Positions 61,267 to 64,000 of a stretch of 64,000 nucleotides of DNA are shown in pieces. The DNA is from Thalassolituus hydrocarboniclasticus (GTDB taxonomy: Bacteria; Pseudomonadota; Gammaproteobacteria; Pseudomonadales; Oceanobacteraceae), in NCBI RefSeq assembly GCF_025345565.1, contig NZ_CP054475.1, positions 493,501 to 557,500 of the forward strand. The letters run 5' to 3'. Below the pieces are notes generated by a model, which was not told where the DNA came from, ran no database searches, and saw only the letters and a program-made list of their open reading frames with translations. The position numbers were made by a program, and so were the translations under genes. Positions within the stretch are counted from its first letter, which is position 1; each line of letters opens with the position of its first letter.

Positions 61267-61955
61267 CAGGATGCCTTTTGCTCGTCACTGCGGTTGTCTT
61301 TCGGGTAGCCGGCTTCAACAGCACGGTTCAGGGTCATCACGTTGAGGAATTTCATTGCCGCCATTTCAATGCTGCTGACAATGGCATTGGTTTTATTATT
61401 GATAACCGCACTGGCAATCAGCAGTGGAATAGCGGCAATCAGACCAAATGCAGTGGTGTTCATCGCCACCGAAATAGATTGTGACAGCAGGGCAGATTTA
61501 TCGGCCGGGTCAGCGTTGGCAACAGCAGCGAAGGCGGCGATCAGACCAATAATGGTACCGAGCAGACCGAGCAGGGTGGCAACGTTGGCCAGCATAGCCA
61601 GATAGTTGGTGCGGTTTTCCAGACGTGGCAGCACTTCCATTACACCTTCGTTCATGGCTTGCTCAATATCGGCACGTTGTTTGGTGATTTTCATCATATC
61701 CAGACCGCAACCAATGATGCGCGATACCGCCGCCTGATGGTCACGGGTGAATAACGTCATTTTTTCATGATCGTTGGTGCGCAGTAACGGCAGAAAATCC
61801 TGAAAGGTTTTTTCATTACGGGCTTTTTCGCGCTTGAGGAATATCCAGCGTTCAAAGGCAATCGCCAGACCCAGTACCAGTACGACAGAAATCGGATACA
61901 TAAACAGGCCCCCTTCTTTCAGAAAGTTGACCACGATGCTGTAGATATCGCCCAT
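61266..61955 (-). CDS. MotA/TolQ/ExbB-family proton channel protein
   Basis: 229 residues. Three membrane segments: MYPISVVLVLGLAIAFERWIFL, then YLAMLANVATLLGLLGTIIGLIAAF and SVAMNTTAFGLIAAIPLLIASAVI, the latter two holding the conserved threonines of the proton path. The cytoplasmic loop has RIIGCGLDMMKITKQRADIEQAM. It overlaps ExbD 1 and is one base from the small periplasmic protein gene, so the operon is tightly coupled. Confidence 0.92.
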   Translation of the reverse strand: MGDIYSIVVNFLKEGGLFMYPISVVLVLGLAIAFERWIFLKREKARNEKTFQDFLPLLRTNDHEKMTLFTRDHQAAVSRIIGCGLDMMKITKQRADIEQAMNEGVMEVLPRLENRTNYLAMLANVATLLGLLGTIIGLIAAFAAVANADPADKSALLSQSISVAMNTTAFGLIAAIPLLIASAVINNKTNAIVSSIEMAAMKFLNVMTLNRAVEAGYPKDNRSDEQKAS

Positions 61956-61956
61956 T

Positions 61957-62241
61957 TTAGTTAGCCTCAGAATTTAAACTTGGGTTATTTTCAAGATTCA
62001 TTTCGTCATAGATACGCATTGAACGCAGCATAACGTCACGATCAATCGCTTCCAGACTGTTGTCGTACCGGTCTTCCACATTCTGGTAAAGCCGGTCGAC
62101 GCCACTGGCTTCCTGCCAGGGCACAAAGTAACTGACAGAAGGCTGCTCTTTATCACCGACAATCTTACTTTCCAGTTTGATTGCTTCCTCGGCGATAACC
62201 GGCAGACTGAATAAGCTTACGATCAGCAGGTATTTCATCAT
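61957..62241 (-). CDS. Small periplasmic protein of the Exb-like operon
   Basis: 94 residues. Signal peptide YLLIVSLFSLPVIA-EE. The mature part is acidic (VDRLYQNVEDRYDNSLEAIDRDVMLRSMRIYDEM). I do not recognise the family. It directly abuts both neighbours and so is likely a part of the machine, perhaps a periplasmic adaptor. Confidence 0.75.
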   Translation of the reverse strand: MMKYLLIVSLFSLPVIAEEAIKLESKIVGDKEQPSVSYFVPWQEASGVDRLYQNVEDRYDNSLEAIDRDVMLRSMRIYDEMNLENNPSLNSEAN

Positions 62242-62970
62242 TTATTCCGCCGCCAGTTTGCCGTTACCTGTGTTTGCCGGACCTGCATCGATAAAGCTTG
62301 TGCTGATTCCGGTACGGCTCTGTACTTCCTCATACCAGTCGGACGCCGCATGCGTCTTTTTATTGGTCAGAAACAGGTAGGCTTCATAGTGTGCCTGTGC
62401 CTGCTGCGGAATGTTGAGATACAGGTCATAAAGTACGGCCAGATTCAGATGTGCTTCAGGAAAGTCAGGCCATTGTTGCAGGGCTTTGGCATAAGTATTT
62501 TGTGCCACAATAAATTTACCCTGATGACGCTGAGCCTCACCCAGTCCGAGCCAGGCGTTCACATTCTGTGCATTAATGCCCAGAGCCTGCTGATAATAAG
62601 CCTCGGCTTCCGCCGGACGATCATTGGTCATACTGATATCGCCCAGCATCACCAGCGGCCCGGCCAGCGACGGATCTTTTTCGACGATTACTTTCAGCTT
62701 TTGCACGGCGGTTTTTTCGTCATCCGCGGCCAGTGCTTTTTTCGCTTCAATAAACAGCAGTACAGAACCTTTGCTGATAGTGCCGGTTTGCTTCAGGTAA
62801 GGGTTTTCTGCCGGCACATAGGGAATTTTCTGCCCTTTCTCGTCGTATCCCTGTTTTGGCAGATACTGCACTGTTTGTGTCAGGGTTTGCGGTTCTGTTT
62901 TTATCTGCGTCTGTTGTGCTGCACAACCGCTGAGCAGTGCCAGAATCAACATGGGTTTAACGAATTTCAT
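62242..62970 (-). CDS. TPR-repeat lipoprotein of the Exb-like operon
   Basis: 242 residues from ATG 62970, with GAGG upstream. Lipobox ILALLSGC with Cys17. Tetratricopeptide repeats occupy about 75-200, for example AEAYYQQALGINAQNVNAWLGLGEAQRHQGKFIVAQNTYAKALQQWPDFPEAHLNLAVLYD. It overlaps the upstream TPR gene by 14 bases. TPR lipoproteins accompany TonB2/Exb-type and gliding (Glt-like) complexes, where they link envelope layers. Confidence 0.85.
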   Translation of the reverse strand: MKFVKPMLILALLSGCAAQQTQIKTEPQTLTQTVQYLPKQGYDEKGQKIPYVPAENPYLKQTGTISKGSVLLFIEAKKALAADDEKTAVQKLKVIVEKDPSLAGPLVMLGDISMTNDRPAEAEAYYQQALGINAQNVNAWLGLGEAQRHQGKFIVAQNTYAKALQQWPDFPEAHLNLAVLYDLYLNIPQQAQAHYEAYLFLTNKKTHAASDWYEEVQSRTGISTSFIDAGPANTGNGKLAAE

Positions 62971-64000
62971 CGCCATACCTCTTTTGTTCTTCAGTTTTGT
63001 TAAAGCGTGCAGGAGAAAGCAGCGCCAGCGCTTTGAAGCTGTCATCAATCCATTGGTTGAAGTGACCTTTCCAGCCCTGTTCGACGTTACTGGTGTATAC
63101 CGATAACGCCAGTTCCAGCATCGGAGTAGCCTGCTGTGCAATCAGCTCACGGAACATTGCAGCATCCTGCTCCGACATGCCTTCCGGAACCGGCAGGGTC
63201 TGCAGTTCATTAGCCATTTGCTGGTACAGGCGGGCGATTTTAAAGCTGCCCTGGGTCGTAAACTCCAGCAGGCCATATTCGGCAGCCTGCTGATAACGGC
63301 TGACGGCATCCTGCAGGCTCTGGTTTTTCAACGGTAAATTACGCTCAAGATTGGCCGCCAGACGACGCTTATTAAACTCACCGGCAAAGTAATCGCCGTA
63401 TTCGGTATTAGCCCAGGCTGCAAGCCAGCGCGAACGGTCCGTACGCTGATCACCACCGCTGGCATCACCCTGAATTATGCGGCGTAACCAGTACAGTTTG
63501 CGTCTCTCATCTTTTTGCTGGCCGTAAATCAGGGCAATGTGATAACGCGCTTCCATACGATTATCGAATGGTTGTTCGTAATTACGTGCCCAGGTTTTGT
63601 AATACTCAAGCGCGGTATCCAGCTTGCCCAGTTTTTCGTAAAGGCCGGCGGCGGCAAACAGGGCATCACGTTTTACGTCGGCACTTTTGTCATTGGCATA
63701 GAGGTAATCGTAAGTTTTCGCTGCCTGCAGCAGCTGACCATCCTGCTCATAACCGTAAGCCAGTTTACGTGGAAACTCGGCTGCAAGTTCGTGCTGTGGA
63801 TAGAGTGCGCGCAACTCTTTAAGTTCAGTGATGGCCGGTTGCCATTGTTTTTCTGCAAGTAAGGTTACGGCTGCATCGTATTGGGCAATGACACGGACTT
63901 TGCTGTCTGGTGCAATGGTTTTGATGCGCAACTGCTGTTCGGCGGCTGCCAGTTTTTGTCCGGCGGCCATCATACCTTCGGCTTTTTTATACACGGCGGT
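62957..64000 (-). CDS. Large TPR-like protein, 3' part
   Basis: At least 347 residues; the frame runs off the right edge, so the N-terminus is missing. Helical repeats with TPR character: AITELKELRALYPQHELAAEFPRKLAYGYEQDGQLLQAAKTYDYLYANDKSADVKRDALFAAAGLYEKLGKLDTALEYY. No catalytic motif visible. It is probably the first or second gene of the Exb-like operon and a periplasmic scaffold, as in the TtpC or Glt systems. Confidence 0.82.
   Translation of the reverse strand, partial: TAVYKKAEGMMAAGQKLAAAEQQLRIKTIAPDSKVRVIAQYDAAVTLLAEKQWQPAITELKELRALYPQHELAAEFPRKLAYGYEQDGQLLQAAKTYDYLYANDKSADVKRDALFAAAGLYEKLGKLDTALEYYKTWARNYEQPFDNRMEARYHIALIYGQQKDERRKLYWLRRIIQGDASGGDQRTDRSRWLAAWANTEYGDYFAGEFNKRRLAANLERNLPLKNQSLQDAVSRYQQAAEYGLLEFTTQGSFKIARLYQQMANELQTLPVPEGMSEQDAAMFRELIAQQATPMLELALSVYTSNVEQGWKGHFNQWIDDSFKALALLSPARFNKTEEQKRYGDEIR

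Overview
The window looks like chromosomal DNA of a marine gammaproteobacterium, most likely Oceanospirillales (Thalassolituus/Oceanobacter-like). This rests on protein resemblance only: AhpC/AhpF, ribosomal proteins S6-S18-L9, DnaB, a Pseudomonas-type split pyruvate carboxylase with its LysR regulator, and an AlkB/XylM-type hydroxylase. No rRNA, tRNA, CRISPR array or insertion sequence was recognised.

Layout. 1-2180: ahpC (3' part) and ahpF. 2414-3932: a lone contractile-tail sheath gene broken by a one-base frameshift. 3978-6056: thioesterase, GlxA-type AraC regulator, a small ribbon-helix-helix-like protein under a 21-bp palindrome, and a 41-residue lysine-rich miniprotein. 6105-11220: pycR, pycA, pycB and a beta carbonic anhydrase. 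11258-18503: secreted protein, TRIC channel, M17 aminopeptidase, YeeE/YedE pair, then a PhoPQ-like two-component system followed by two small lipoproteins, one Bor-like. 18627-22478: rpsF-rpsR-DUF2232-rplI-dnaB. 22560-31694: two GNATs, a LipoPS-kinase-like protein, an HlyD/DUF2955 efflux pair, an OprC-type copper receptor, an orphan FecR protein, and a secreted EEP-jacalin-ricin protein. 31801-36925: lambda-P-like and triple-DnaT-domain replication proteins, alr, and several small conserved genes.

37030-38042 holds two promoterless gene cassettes with integron attC sites. Each cassette start (GTTAACT, GTTAGGT) is the exact complement of the R'' box of its own attC, which is the expected signature. 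No integrase gene is in view. The following 1.5 kb has no gene but carries multi-hairpin repeat modules, a second copy of which lies at 49299-49830, plus REP-like repeats.

39573-49205 is a regulator-rich stretch with clear operators: ohrR/ohr, an alcohol dehydrogenase, a soluble PAS-PAS chemoreceptor, a MerR/old-yellow-enzyme divergon, hydrolase and MarR genes, and a TetR-thioesterase-patatin operon. 49885-53423 is an AraC regulator divergent from an electron-transfer reductase and a membrane di-iron hydroxylase.

54344-64000, all on the minus strand, holds a Tol/Exb-like energised envelope operon (TPR protein, TPR lipoprotein, small periplasmic protein, ExbB, two ExbDs, TonB/AgmX-like). It is followed by a 1522-residue lipoprotein with two long Pro-Thr-Asp minisatellite linkers, a PKD domain and a C-terminal CxxCH haem motif. 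The strongest candidates for something new are the attC cassettes, the covarying structured repeats, and the Exb operon beside the giant lipoprotein, where one ExbD lacks the channel aspartate.
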